From assembly GCF_050908995.1 (NCBI RefSeq), contig NC_135118.1, forward strand, positions 13,711,501 through 13,775,500: a DNA stretch of 64,000 nt. Direction: 5' to 3'. This document shows, piece after piece, positions 45,556 through 58,292 of this stretch (its first letter is position 1; each line of letters opens with the position of its first letter). Origin of the DNA: Andrena cerasifolii. Lineage: Eukaryota > Arthropoda > Insecta > Hymenoptera > Andrenidae. The notes below the pieces were generated by a model. It was not told where the DNA came from and ran no database searches. It worked only from the letters and a program-made list of their open reading frames with translations. The position numbers and the translations under genes were made by a program.

Positions 45556-47609
45556 CTATTTGAACTACCTAACAACTTCGCACCACACGATAGAAAAAGT
45601 GTTTCGATACTGCCAGAGGCAGCTGTGCAAACGATGCATATTAATATCACACGAACTGGATCGTGTCCTTCGCAACACAAAAACCTGATTACGTTCACAG
45701 ATGATTAACCCCCCATAACGATGGACGAACGGCAACCCAATGCGCAGCTATCCCATATTGTGTGACAAATTATATCGCAGCACAGAGAAACGAATTCAGA
45801 CACACACCATCCGAACCTTCCCTCTCGACCTCGACCCTCGACTTCTATAACATTGCACACGTATACCACACACTAAAAAGCACACTGTGCAAAGTCCGTC
45901 ACTCCGCTCGCCTCTATGCGCCCTCAAAGTTCATCCGCGGCAACTTGAAACACCCTGTACCATCCTCCGTCCGCGTGCAAGCAAGTCGTCGCGAAGGGGG
46001 TATATTTTTCCCCTCCCGCGGCCGAGTGGCGGGTGCTCGACGAGGCCAGGAGCAACTTTCACCCCCGAGTGCGACTGTATCGCGCGGGGGTACTTAGAGT
46101 CTGGAGTCTCGCGGCCCGTCCCGCGGGGCCATTTACAATTTCATCGCGCGACGTGTCACCGGCGGCGTCGCGAGTTACCCCGGCTGCCGAGCCGCGGCCA
46201 GCCGACCCCGCTTGGCTTCCAGAATTCTAGATCGTTCACCCCGCTGGAAATGGGCCCCCGATAGATCGTTAGCAGGCAGCGCCAACGACAAGACTGACAC
46301 AGGCATTTTCTAGGCCATTGAGCCCGGTTTCGGGCTTCGCGCCGATACGAAAAACACGATTTATCGATTCTGGGAACGAGGCGGACGGTGAGCTCACCGG
46401 GCGCCCGCGGATAACATATGAACGTTTAAACTGCTCGCATATGCGAGCCGATGTTTACCCTCGGAAACGGGGTCGTAGTCGCGGGGCTGGCTGCTTTTGC
46501 CCCATTCATCCGGCGTTACAAATATGTTAGTCATGCTTAATTGCCACCGTTGCCGGTTTAATGAGACACAATCGAGCTGGGCCGGCTGCGGGGGATATCG
46601 GAATTCAATTCGCTTCCTCTAAATATTAACGTCCGCGCGTCCCTGTAATCTGTGAATCGGCCCCGGTCGAATTAATTATTCCCCGCCTTAATGCGACCGG
46701 GCCTGGTGATAACGCGGCAGCCAATGGGCCGCCGCTAAATATAAAACGCGCCCGATGCGAAATACTGTCCGCGTGGTAAATCCGTGTGATCGATGGATCG
46801 CGGGAATGTGGGTAACGGGCGATAGCCGGGGCTCCTCTCGCCTCTATCGCTTTCACTCCCTTTCCATCTCCCTCTCTGCTTCCTTCTTCTTCTTTTTTTT
46901 TTTTGCCAAATTTATACCTCGACGTTATTTCACGCATCGGAGGGAAAATTGGCCGTAGAATATCTGTCCACATTTTTTGCTCAGTTGCGTTTAGACGGCG
47001 GGCTGGGCTTGCACGGCGCGATGCAGAAATGGTTGGTCCAAAGTTTTCGAGCGAGCAAGGTAAATATTTTTGCGCCAGTATTGTTTATTCGAGAGTTGTT
47101 TCTGTTTCTTTGGTTGGAAAGTGGGGAATAAATGTGTTTGGCAGACCGGTTGAACAGTGAAATTATAGTGGAGGTGCTGAACGTAAAGCAGTTCGCTGGA
47201 TTTTTATTGAAACTCCCGGTGGGCGGTAGTGTGGGTTGAAGAAGGGTTTCTGAATGATGAGATCACTGGGCACGTGAGTCAGGTTGATCCAGAATTTGCT
47301 GATATTAAGCTAATGACGCGCTTCTCAGCAATCTTTATTTACCCAATACGAGAATGCTTGTTGAAGCCACAAAAGGGTGCTGTACAGTCACTCGCAAATT
47401 TGTTTATGAAAGATAATAACATTATGCGTGTAGTCTTATTTTTCACGCAACCCCTTGCACATATTGTAACGACCACCCACACTCGTGGCGCGCATCATGT
47501 TCCCTATGTTGGAGCAGTCGTCGTTGCGCAGATGAATTCAATAAAAAAGAGAAGCAGCTAGAGAATTATTATGCAGTCGTGTAGGCGTTGTGCACCGATG
47601 CATAGATTA
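45556..47609. other. CpG-rich at 46.0-46.9 kb, no identified gene
   Basis: Many overlapping chance frames occur (up to 125 codons at 45887-46264) in CpG-rich DNA. I recognise none of them. A T-run lies at about 46890-46904. Confidence 0.4.
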
Positions 47610-47613
47610 TTAA

Positions 47614-48261
47614 CTCTACAGTGCGCAAGTAAGTTGAAATTACACCATTGCACACGATGGGCCTCACAGGCCCATAATTCCAAATCTAGGAATGCATGGA
47701 TATTTTGAGAAATAAAAATTTTTTTAGACTGCGTCTATTGCACTAGACGTAATCTATTGCACTCAATCTCGATTAAGAATAATATTTATAACAAAATGAA
47801 ATGCTGAACAAATGTCGCTTTAACACTACGGGTGATCGTTAGCTGAATCTTTTTCAATATCATGAGTAGACTGGGGAAGTTAATGCAAGTATATTTATTA
47901 CAATAATTACGACCTCCCTATTGTAACAAAATCGAATACGCTATATCATGGCTGCTACTATACTCGAGCTAAGTAAATAAGTTCTGTATATGCTAGAAAT
48001 AAATAAACATACAATTTTTTAAAATAAAAAATATATTTTAAAAACCCTCCAATGATGAAACGTATTTCTATCAAAGTTGCACTTGTTTAGTCCTTTTCTA
48101 TAAAAATGTATATTTGCATAAACATCCTCAGTCTAATCACGAGAACAGTCTTACAGAAAGCTATGTACATAAGATACGGTAGAATTTATTTAAAAGGTTC
48201 CTTTTCTATGTTTCTTTAACTGTTCACTTGGGCCTGACGAGCCCAAGTGTGCACTGAAGGG
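47614..48261. mobile_element. piggyBac-type MITE with subterminal palindromes
   Basis: TTAA at 47610-47613 and 48262-48265 encloses 648 bp. The right end, read inward, is CCCTTCAGTGCACACTTGGGC; the left is CTCTACAGTGCGCAAG. A palindrome follows each end: GATGGGCCTCACAGGCCCAT at the left (about 47657-47676) and CTTGGGCCTGACGAGCCCAAG at the right. TTAA, the CCCT start and inner inverted repeats are piggyBac hallmarks. The AT-rich interior contains no transposase. Confidence 0.75.
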
Positions 48262-48265
48262 TTAA

Positions 48266-51200
48266 TTCGTGTATCTATCTTTCCTTCCATTTAAGTTCGC
48301 TGTAATGCTTGCAATGTTTAAAAATCGCAAGGCAAGGGGTTAAAATTATGGATCAATTGATGTCAATTTGGGCAAGTGGGTAGTGGCTTTCACAATGATT
48401 TATTCCTCTGAATTTATATAAACAACCCTGAGAGTTAGTATATTTATAGAAACGCTAGCACGTAGACTAATTATTTAGTCTGGTTTATTTTCCGCCAGGC
48501 CAGGTATACGCCTCTTTTTCATCCCTTACACGAGTACAATAAGTTCTATAAATTTGCCCACCCATTTTCGAATCACCCTGCACACGAAAGTATCGAGAGG
48601 GACGTTGAAAAGAACGGATCACCGCCGGGGTGAAGAATCGCGTCTTTCTTGGCATTCGTACCAACAGGTGTGCGAGTTCCCCGGAACGCACACTTTGTGT
48701 GTTTCCTTAACATTGCAGCTACACGTGTTGCGGTGGTTAAATAAGCTAGCGTCCCATTGAGGCCTGTATATCGCAGGAAAGAAGGCTAATCCCCGAGTTC
48801 GTACAATAGCCTAGCGCCCAACTTTTATGTAGCTCGCGAAAATCCTGCGCTCAAAAGGCATTCGATACCCCTCGGAAAAGAGCACCGTTCGGCGTGGTGT
48901 GACGCCTCACTATCAAAAGACGTTGAAACAAACGGGGCCAGGCAATGCAGATTTGCTTCTATAAATATCGATGTCCCTGTAGTAACAATGGATTGCCAAC
49001 GGGGCGACCTTGACTCCGGATAATCTACTTGCTGGACCGAAGTCCGATATTCGGATTCGACGATCGAAGAACGGGACGCGTGCTTCTTAACGCGAGATAG
49101 TTAAGTGCATCAATGGTCGCGTCTCTTTAGCATTGAAATTGCATTGGCGTCACCTGTCGCGCCGCGCGAAAGTAAAAAAATTCGGCAACTCAATTTGAAT
49201 AAATTTCTTGGTGGCCCGCTCTCGACGGCCGCGATAAAACTTCCTCGAGCATAAAATTAGCAACTATATACAGTGTTTTGCAGCTCACCTCCTCCGATCG
49301 TGCACCATAAATTCTTGCCCGTCCCTCGAGCACAGTTCCTTTAACGAGATCCTTGTCGGTCGTCCGTCTGGACCGCGTCAGAATGGCACTTTACACATCG
49401 ATCGTCGCTACGAAATTGCCCGAGCAACCGATCTATAGTGATCTACACTCCGAACGTCAGCCGTCCGCCCCGTTCCCCTCGATCACGTCGATTTAATTAT
49501 AATCAGCGTAAATCTTCGTTGCACTTGGGCCCTCGGCCGATTGCCACCGTAGATCTCCGTTCCTTCTATCGGCAGGAATAAAGGCGCCTACCCTCGTTCA
49601 CCCCCGGGCAGCCGGCCGGCAACACCACCTTTTCAATCTTCGCCAGACTCTCCTAAGCTTTTACATTTGGCAGCGACACCGCGTCCAGCATCACGGTCCA
49701 AACTTTTCCCCACCTAGTTCGATCGGTCTTCGCTGGAGCAGGGCCGAACCTCGGGGAAAAAAGGTACCGCGTGTTGGTCCGCCGCGCCGAAAGTATTCCA
49801 GCGTTTCCACCCTCCGCCAGTTTTTCACGGCCGCTCCTTCCCGCTTCCTTGCTCCGTCGTCCCAAAGATTAGTTCTCCTCCGAACGATTGAATCGCGAGG
49901 GAAAATACCGTCCCCGGGGCTCTGTTCTCCGATCGCCACTCGGAACGAAATTGTCGGCCCCGAGCCGGGGGTAAAAGTTTTTCCGTCAAGTCTCCTGGTG
50001 GTGGGGAGGGTCTTGGCCCTGGTAGCCGTAGAGGGGTGCGAGCGGCTAGCACGTGACACTTTTTATCGGGGAATCACACGTGTCACGCGAGATTATTGGC
50101 CTTTGTGAGCGGCTTGACAAATGGTCCACCGCATATGGCGCGTCGCGCACGACTGAGGCCAGATTTCGCTTCCACCATCCTCTCCCTCTGATCTACCCCC
50201 ACCAGGCTCGCCTCCATCCTCTTCTCCGGTCCACGGCGCTTTCCCTAAGTGTCGTCGTTGCAGCACGCAGACTCCGGTTACGACGATGCTTCCCGAGCCG
50301 CGTAGACAGCTCTTTGCCCACGTTGGGTTCCTCTTTTTGCGTTCCCGATCAAAGCAACGCAGGGAAGCATCCAGCCCGGGCTTTCTTATTGTAAGGGGAG
50401 GGTAAGTGTATTCTCGAAGAGGCTCGCTCTGCACCCTGGACGTTCTTTGGCCCCGCTGCGAATCAGGTAACTATCATTGTGTTGCCCTCTGCGTGGCTCC
50501 ACCTCTCTTGTGCCGTTTCCCGAACAATTACGTGATAGATACATTTTAGGCAAACCGACGGCTGAGACGTTCCTCTACACTGCTCCGCAGTCTACACCGA
50601 GAGGAACCGGATTCGGTCGTGGTGCAGCCGAACCATTACAACTCATCAAATTTACTCCCTTTTCAGACGACTCTGGGCTGTATCATTTTCTCGAGTGGCC
50701 CCCATCTTCTCGAGACACGCGCATTGTTGTTCAAGAGGGGCGCATCTTCGAGGGGTACTGTGAATCGTATAAACTTTGGAGACGCCTCGCGCGGCGCCTG
50801 TGCAAGCAACCCGAGAGACTCGCAGAGCTAACAGAGGCCCGCGGAGTAACGACAAATTGGTCGCCAAGGATATTTTTCAAACCCTGAAACCAGCGTTCAC
50901 GCGTCGGCGTTTCAAATTACCCGTTTCGTCAGCGACTCCGCTATCGTGGCTCTTTTTCATCGCTTTCGAAGTACGAGCGCACTCGGAGCCGTGATAAATA
51001 CCGGTCCCGTGGGTATTACGAATCAGATAACATTCTACGTTCAGTACTCCTATCCTCTCCACCTTTGCCGCGTGTATCTCCTGTACACGCTGTTCGATGC
51101 TACCTATAAATAATCGTCAGAGTGACGAAAACCAAGAGCGCCGTGTACTCGTGCATTAATGCCCACCGTCGACAGCGTCGAATTAATGCCCCACCAATCC

Positions 51201-53300
51201 CGTGTAGGCCTCTGATCTGTGATCAGCTGTAACTTTTTATGACGACGATCAAAGCAGAGGAGTGCGACGAAGCTGGCATACTTATTGTAATGGAGATACA
51301 TAAGTGTTCCTCAGGGGCTAGCGATTTAGAAGCTTTCTCCGCGAGCGTTGTAAATTACACGGGTTTTATTGGACCTAATGTCCCTGTCACGCTTAATCTG
51401 GGGAATTTTATCCCCCGACGTTTGAACTTGGCTACGTATCTCGGCTTAATAGATAAGTAACTATCAGAGACATCAGGAACTTATTGCTCGAGGGAAGTTC
51501 GTTTATTGATGCGACTTCGCCGAGGGGTGAATTCGTTTCGTTTATTTCCTACGATCAAGGATCCGACGGTGCTCGCGTTATCTTTCCACCTTTACGATCT
51601 GACCGCTCGAAGGAAACACGTCCCTCTTGATAGCGTTAGAAATTGAAATGCACGCGGAGTGAATAATTAGAAGCTGGTACCTTAAGCAACTTTTATACCT
51701 TTTGCCTGCAAAGTACTCTTCGGTAAGAATAAGGATAAGAATTAATTTTCTTTAGGTACCTTGTACCTACTTCTTTCTAATTCGACGGTCAACTTGACTG
51801 TTTGGAAGGAACCCTAGTTTCTTCAGTTGCTAGTAATGTAAAAAGGAATGCACTTACTCAGAGTTTTCCAAGTTGGGATACACCTGAATATTGATGTTGG
51901 AAATTTAAAAACTCATCCCTCGAGGAAGTTTGTTTCAAGATGACCGTGCAAAGTAGCCAATTGCGGAAGTTATCTTACGAGTCCTTGTAGTGACCTAAAC
52001 TACTTTCCTCAAAGCCTAATTGCACCACAGCCACATCAAGGACGGCTCCTTTCCGAAACAAACGACTACGCGAACCATACGAGCCAATTACTCGGAACAG
52101 AAGCTCATACCCACGGACCGTTATCAAAGCGAAATCGAGACATTTTAATTTCACGTCTGCTTTCCGCGGAGCGGCGCCTGGGCCGAGTGTTTCCCCCTTC
52201 ACTCCAATTTTTCGTCGCTCCATTTTACGAATAACAGAGCTCCGGTAGATGTGTACATATAAAACTACTCGGCAAGAGATCGCATGCCGACGATGGGCCG
52301 ACACGGCGGCGCAAAAATTGCAGAACGCGCGTTGTGCTATCAACTAAAATGAAAAGCGTGCCGGGACCAGGGCGAGGCGAGCAGGGCGAGAAAGATAAGA
52401 TCTACAAATTTCATACAAGCGCAACGCCGAGCCGGTGGAGTAGCGCTATGTCGCGTCGGAGGATATCTTTCCCGAAATTTACTGTGCGCTTGTTTAGCCC
52501 GAATTAACGAGCACAACGGCGCCTTTCGAGATTGCCCCCGTCACGAGTTCCGTTTGTGACATCCTTAGAGTGTATTAGCCCGGCTCACTCGTCCCGCAGG
52601 GGCAGTTTTCCTGCAAGTTTCATCCAACTTTGGATCCTGTTATGTACCCTTTCCCTCGTCTGTCCGATAGCAGTGTCTTGGTCCGGGGACGAGTCTGAAC
52701 GGCCAGCAAACCTCACGATATCGCATCCCCTCGGCGATTATCCTTCGGCGCGGGGAGTTATCGCATTGCACCTGCTCCGGCGAGTTCACAGTTAGACGGT
52801 TTAGAGAGCACGGCTGGAAATTTTCCTCTGTTTCGTTGGCAGATGCTATTGACGCCGGGGAACGGATTGCGAGTGAACGTCTGCGGGTCCACGCCGGGCA
52901 ACATTCGGTAAAATCCGTGAGATAATATTTGTCGAGTTTCCTGCTCGGCGCCTGTACGGTCGGAGCATGACTCCTATTGGGACTTCCGAATGAGACTGAA
53001 AGATTTCGAGGATAGGCTTCATATACAGCTGAAACTAGTGTTTACTGTTTGAATTTTTGATTGAATTTCCGCTTCGAAAGTGTGCCAGCTTGGTGTTAGA
53101 TAGTGGGAATAGTAGAGTGGAGCTTAAAAGTTAAAACTAAATTAAGAATATTTTTTATAAGTCTTGCTACCCTGATTTGTTCTCTTAGATATAAAAACAT
53201 TATGCAAACTTTGGACAATACGTTCTGATGTTTAGGGGTTTCTTATAACAATTCAATATATTGGCACATATTTTAATTTATACATTTAAATTTACAGTTA
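48266..53300. other. CpG-rich non-coding region, no identified gene
   Basis: Strongly CpG-rich at 49.3-50.9 kb. Frames such as 50477-50887 (136 codons, opens from TTG) and 49691-50059 (122 codons, minus) are not recognised. The 52532-52795 frame contains a hydrophobic run (SFIQLWILLCTLSLVCPIAV) but has no ATG. Promoter or regulatory DNA is possible; I cannot support a gene. Confidence 0.4.
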
Positions 53301-53638
53301 TCTATACTATTATATAAAGAGAGAGCCGATTTTTAGGTTCGCACAAATGTCAAGACCTGTTGAACCGATCTTCCTAAAATTTTAACGCGTCATTCCTGGA
53401 TACTCTAGGACGGGCATAGGCTATGTAGCATGTCTAAACAACGCGTTATTAACATGGAACGAAGAAGCGCCTGGTATGTGTTGCGCTGGAGGGAAAATAA
53501 ATCTCCCTAATTTTCCGAAATATTTTAAAGAAATTAAGGTTTTTTCAAAATACTTAATTTCCTTAAAAGATATTAATTCGAATATACATGAATCCGTCGT
53601 GCTAATATCTCGGGCGAATCCGAGACGGGGGACGCTAG
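53301..53638 (+). mobile_element. Non-autonomous Helitron, both ends present
   Basis: It starts TCTATACTATTATATAAAGA at 53301 directly after a host A and ends CTAG at 53635-53638 directly before T. The 3' hairpin CTCGG (53609-53613) pairs with CCGAG (53620-53624), ten bases before the end. The start and the inner GGCATAGGCTATGTAGCATG stretch match the Helitron type common in arthropods (memory). At 338 bp it encodes nothing. Its sequence is unrelated to the Helitron at 894-1120. Confidence 0.85.
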
Positions 53639-55407
53639 TATTTGATAATTTGTTAAAGTTATTGCGCACAGAGACTCAGACATCACACAGTGTCTGTTTC
53701 CTGCTGTCAGAGTACAATCTACTAATTGTTTTACTTAATTATACAGCAGATGGTGCACAATGATACCTTTTCGCAGTTTCTATTTTTGTTAACGAACAAA
53801 TGAATGCATTTGGAAAGATTTCTTGTGTTCCATGCCCTTCCATATAATTATCATATAAGTATACATTGAAAATTTCACCATCATTGAGCTGTCCCTAAAT
53901 ACATGTAGATCAATTGTGCTCATATTTCGCTCGATTTCATTTTTTATAAAAAGGAACAAATTGAGACGGTAAGAAGATCACATTTTCATAGTTGAAAACT
54001 AAGCTCCACCCTAGGGAATAAGTGGATAAATTTTCTATTTAAGGCGATATTCCATGATCCGTTATCATTTGTTAATTATCGCGCGGCGTGCGTAAGGTTC
54101 GTGTCAGTGGTGAGTTATATATGGATCGTTTGGTTTACAACCAGCTACTAACATCTTGCAACGTGCAGTTTTGTCCGCCTGCCAAAATGGAGATGCGCAG
54201 TGGCGCATGCCGTTCGCTAAGTCGACGAGTGATGGGAGCAAATACGTGTCTAAAATTAAGCCTTTAAAAGCGCGGTTCGCGAAATCATTGTTTATTTACT
54301 TGCGTTCCATAACTGGCGAAGAAATTACAATAGAAGCTCTGCTTACCCCACCCGCTACCTCTCACGACTCTTACGGCATTACCTATCTGCGTGTAAATGC
54401 CTATTTCCAGGACTATTCCCCCTTCGTTCGTGCAACACAAGAGACCTACGGTAAGTCGAAATCTGTCTCTCATCTTCCCGCGTTCCGGATTACCAATTAT
54501 TCATCACCCCACACCGCCGTGTTTCTAAACATTCAAATTAAAGGCCCAAGATTTTCCCAACCGCCGTCACCGAATCTCTGCGCGTGAAGTGTACAAATGC
54601 GACGGGATCTACCGTTGACGGGGAACAATCCACAGTTATTTCGATCGCGCGGAAGCTGTGGAACGCGCATTTACTTTTTGTGAAACCGATCCTCGGCATC
54701 CAGAGTATCTATGATTCTCAGGGAAGCTAAATGCAGGACGATTATCTTTGGCGTCGGTTCGGCTGGTGTTTGTAAACTCGGTTGCTACTAAACGTTCCTG
54801 CGATATATCAACCGGCTCTCTATATATATATACATACATATATAAAGCTTTTAAGTCCGGATTCTGCGCCTCCCCGTATAATTAGGACCGTAAGTGTTCT
54901 CTCGTAGGTGCTGCCACATATACCACCCGCAGATACGATCTATAGGCTGTCACGGAGATCGTTTTTAAAGATTATTCGGTGTGCCCGCGTTGTTAATGTA
55001 AGAGGCTCCGTCCTGTGCTCAGCCGTACGCCAGAAAACGCGATTCCCTTTTGCACGATCATCGGGCGACGCCAGAGATGAGATTCCCCGATCGTCGATCT
55101 GAGTTATGGATACCGAGCCCTCGACCCGCGGCAGCTGCGTCTTCTGGTGGCTACCGGGCCGTGAAACCTGCAAAAATGGGAGTACGCATTAAAGCCAGAT
55201 GCCAGCGCGTCTTTACAATTCTTAATCCCTCCCTTTACAAGCGCGCGTTACAGCGTCCCCTGGAAGCGTGAACTTCACGGCCGCGATTCCGGAGATACCG
55301 AAACAGGTTGCCAGACACCCCGACAGTTTTATCAGGCTCCCGTGAAAACTTCCCGCGGCTCCTTTCTTTTTAGCAGAGCGTAATAAAGCGATATACTTAC
55401 TAACAAC
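53639..55407. other. Non-coding, no gene seen
   Basis: A 143-codon frame at 54156-54587 opens from TTG and is not recognised. A (TA)n/(CATA) run lies at about 54822-54843. Confidence 0.45.
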
Positions 55408-56144
55408 GAAACATATCGAACCCGAAAATTCTGATTGTAATGAAACTCTTTACGATTGTAGAGCATGTCGGAGTATGTAAGAAACGATTTTTTTCTTCTG
55501 CGGAAAAACACTCCGAGGGGGTGAAATCAGCCCTCAAATTTTCAGCGATTTTTCGTTTTTCGAGTATAACTTTGTAACGGTGCGGGGTAGAAGAAAACCG
55601 TAAATGGACAAAATGTTCAGTGTTTGATGCCGTATAACGCGCTGCAAAAGAAATGTTTGTACGTCCAACAATTTATAAATAAATTAAAATTTTTGTTATT
55701 TTACATGTAATTTCTAACCGTGAGGGTTGGAGACGATCTTTTTCCGTGTAAAAGTTATAATTCGCAATGGTTTACTAAAATGTAAAAGGAAAAAATTTTG
55801 GTTCATTTGTTTATTTGTTCACAAGAATTTTCAGCCTTTGTCCATATTACTACCATCTGCCACTTGACAATCGAGGATTTTTTTTTTATTTAGAAATTGT
55901 TGTTTTGCAGCGCGTTATACGGCATCAAACACTGAACATTTTTACCATTTACGGTTTTCTTCTACCTCGCACCGTTACAAAGTTATACTCGAAAAACGAA
56001 AAATCGCTGAAAACTTGGGGGCTGATTTCACCCCCTCGGAGTGTTTTTCCGCAGAAGAAAAAAATCGTTTCTTACATACTCCGACATGCTCTACAATCGT
56101 ACGGAGTTTCATTACAATCAGAATTTTCGGGTTCGATATGTTTC
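55408..56144. mobile_element. 737-bp palindromic element without TTAA
   Basis: GAAACATATCGAACCCGAAA at the left is mirrored by the right end, and pairing continues with few mismatches through GAGCATGTCGGAGTATGTAA, CGGAAAAACACTCCGAGGGG and GCCGTATAACGCGCTGCAAA. Each arm is about 270 bp or more and the spacer is about 190 bp. No target duplication was found. Frames at 55815-56156 and 56015-56344 are products of the palindrome. The length resembles the 720-730-bp TTAAGGGG palindromes. Confidence 0.8.
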
Positions 56145-56927
56145 CTTGTAAGCTGAGTAATTTTGAGTATCACGGTGGGTTACAATTTACATTGCGTCCA
56201 ACGACCTTCGCTCCAACGCGCATTCCAGTCATAAACGATCTTTATATACAATTCCACTGTTTTGCAGTTCGAAAGCAGTCGTGGCATACAATGCACGCGA
56301 ATCATCTTCTTGTTTTCCAAATGGCCATATTTCCCGATTGCTAAGGTTCTATTAACTCTGAGAGTCTGCACCATCATGAAGCTGGACCAACAACGTATCC
56401 GTTGATGTCTACCGCTTGCTCACGGATAACCATGCATAACTGCAGTCTGCAGTGCTTCGGAATGAATGATTCGTACGGGAGGGCGGAACTTTCCGCGGGA
56501 GCTGATATTTTCCGCGCTCAGGCGCGACGCCAGAAAAGTTGGTCGAATGAAAATTGTTTCCCGCGCGTGGACCCACGAATTCGGATACCTACTCGCGATA
56601 CACAAAACGTCCCCAAAGTTTCGCGTGCCGCGAGACGGAGCGCGGAGAGGGCTCGAAGTTTATTTGAGCGTCACGCGTTTATTTCGCCCGCGTCGGCGAC
56701 GAAAACTTTCGCTCGCCGCCGTATGATAAGAGCCTGGATTGTTCTAAGACATTTTACGCGAAGTTCGGGGGCCGAAGTGAAACACGGAGGGCTTGGGGAA
56801 ATACAGGAAGGGGATAAATTCGTCGCACAATCGGAGAGGGAGTGATCCTTTGTGCAGAAGTAAATCGAGAGTACATCTACAAATATTTTTCAGTTTTATG
56901 CATTCTTCGTCATCCATACTTCGTATA
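56145..56927. other. Non-coding, no gene seen
   Basis: CpG-rich at 56.5-56.75 kb. The frame at 56402-56845 (147 codons, opens from TTG) is Arg- and Ser-rich and unrecognised. Confidence 0.45.
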
Positions 56928-57621
56928 GGGGAGAGCGGGGACAAAAGTAACACTTTTTACATTTGGCCTAGCCTACAATTATCTTTTATAGATATGAAAA
57001 TGACAATTGTGCCTTAAGATGCTATGTTTCTTGGTCTATCATTTGAGCTCGGATTCAGCCTTACGTGATAAGTAGTTAAATAGTTATAGCAGTTTTCCGT
57101 AGTGACTGTCATTGTTACTTTTCTCCTGCAGGGGTAAACATACCGTGGGGACGAAAGTAACACTAATTATTTTCAGGAGAATTAAGTAAAAACACTTCGT
57201 CCAACGCAGAAAGGATTTTTTATTATAAAAAAAAACGATAGAAAGAAATATTTACATAAATGTATTTTAAGTAACGATAAAAGCAAATAAATTTTAAATA
57301 ACGAAAGGTGGAAAGCATAACCAGCTTCAAACATTTCTTTGGTATTGTATATTTAGTTGAATGATAGGTATTAAATTTCACCTAATCCGAATTAAAATTA
57401 TGACATACGTAGTGAAGGTCACCCATGCTGCAGTCTTCGTGGGTCTAACACTTCTAGACATTTGGGATGATTCTCTCTCGAACAGCTTTCACTGAAAGGG
57501 TCCAATCAAACCAGGCATAGACAATAATTATCATCTGAATAATTCCTGTCCTGTATGCTATTTTGATCGCCCAAGTAACATGTTACTTTGGTCCCCGTAG
57601 CGACGTGTTACTTTTGTCCCC
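56928..57621. mobile_element. Degraded element with GGGGACAAAAGTAACAC motifs
   Basis: The left end GGGGAGAGCGGGGACAAAAG TAACAC follows TA. Its inner part recurs directly at about 57147 (GGGGACGAAAGTAACAC) and inverted at about 57582 (GTTACTTTGGTCCCC) and 57605-57621 (GTGTTACTTTTGTCCCC). The right terminus itself is not intact, so the boundary is approximate. The layout resembles 25998-26930, where GGGG...AAAGT motifs also repeat inside. Confidence 0.6.
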
Positions 57622-57860
57622 AGGCATGTTTCTCAGAATGGAACTGTTATAACATACAAACTGCACGAGATTTGTTACAATCAAATACAGCAACTTATGA
57701 AGACATTATCTAAGAACGCTGTAGCAAATAATTGGTGTAATATCTATAGTTTAACTATGAATATTAATAAAAAAAAAAAAATAGGAGAAACTTACCTGAA
57801 TGATCTAAATAACAAGTTTAGCTTGCCCTGGGTATACGATTCGGGTTACTGCTCAGCGTC

Positions 57861-58292
57861 ACTCACAAGGAGAGTATTTCAGGTGTCCGCCTCCGATCAT
57901 TTTGATTTTCGGATATGTTATAGAGGACCGAAAAATAAGAATTACGTGTTTTTTTATTTTTCCCCGTTTTCATATTTGGGGAGTGAAAACTGCGTTCAAA
58001 GTTAGGGTTGAAAAATCATTTTTGTGGATTTTTGAAAATCTGGTGAGTCAGTCATATTTCGTATTCAAAGACACAAAATTCGTCCATTGACACTATTCCC
58101 CTATCTCTAATAATTCTCGAGATATTCCACAAAAATGATTTTTCAACCCTAACTTTGAACGCAGTTTTCACCCCCCAAATATGAAACTGGGGAAAAATAA
58201 AAAACACGTATTTCTTATTTTTCGGTCCCCTATAACATATCCAAAAATCAAAATAATCGGAGGCGGACACCTAAAATACTCTCCTTGTCAGT
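57861..58292. mobile_element. 432-bp palindromic element
   Basis: ACTCACAAGGAGAGTATTTC ... GTGTCCGCCTCCGATCATTT is mirrored at 58180-58292. The arms continue through ACTGCGTTCAAAGTTAGGGT TGAAAAATCATTTTTGTGGA, giving about 190 bp each with a short centre. The twin frames at 57902-58090 (plus) and 58052-58270 (minus) encode nearly the same peptide because of the palindrome. No target duplication is clear. Confidence 0.8.

Noticed and set aside
52532..52795. Frame with a hydrophobic run resembling a signal peptide
   Set aside because: There is no ATG upstream of the hydrophobic stretch and no clear splice acceptor that would supply one.
55815..56344. Overlapping 113- and 109-codon frames
   Set aside because: They lie mostly in the right arm of the 55408-56144 palindrome and have no independent support.
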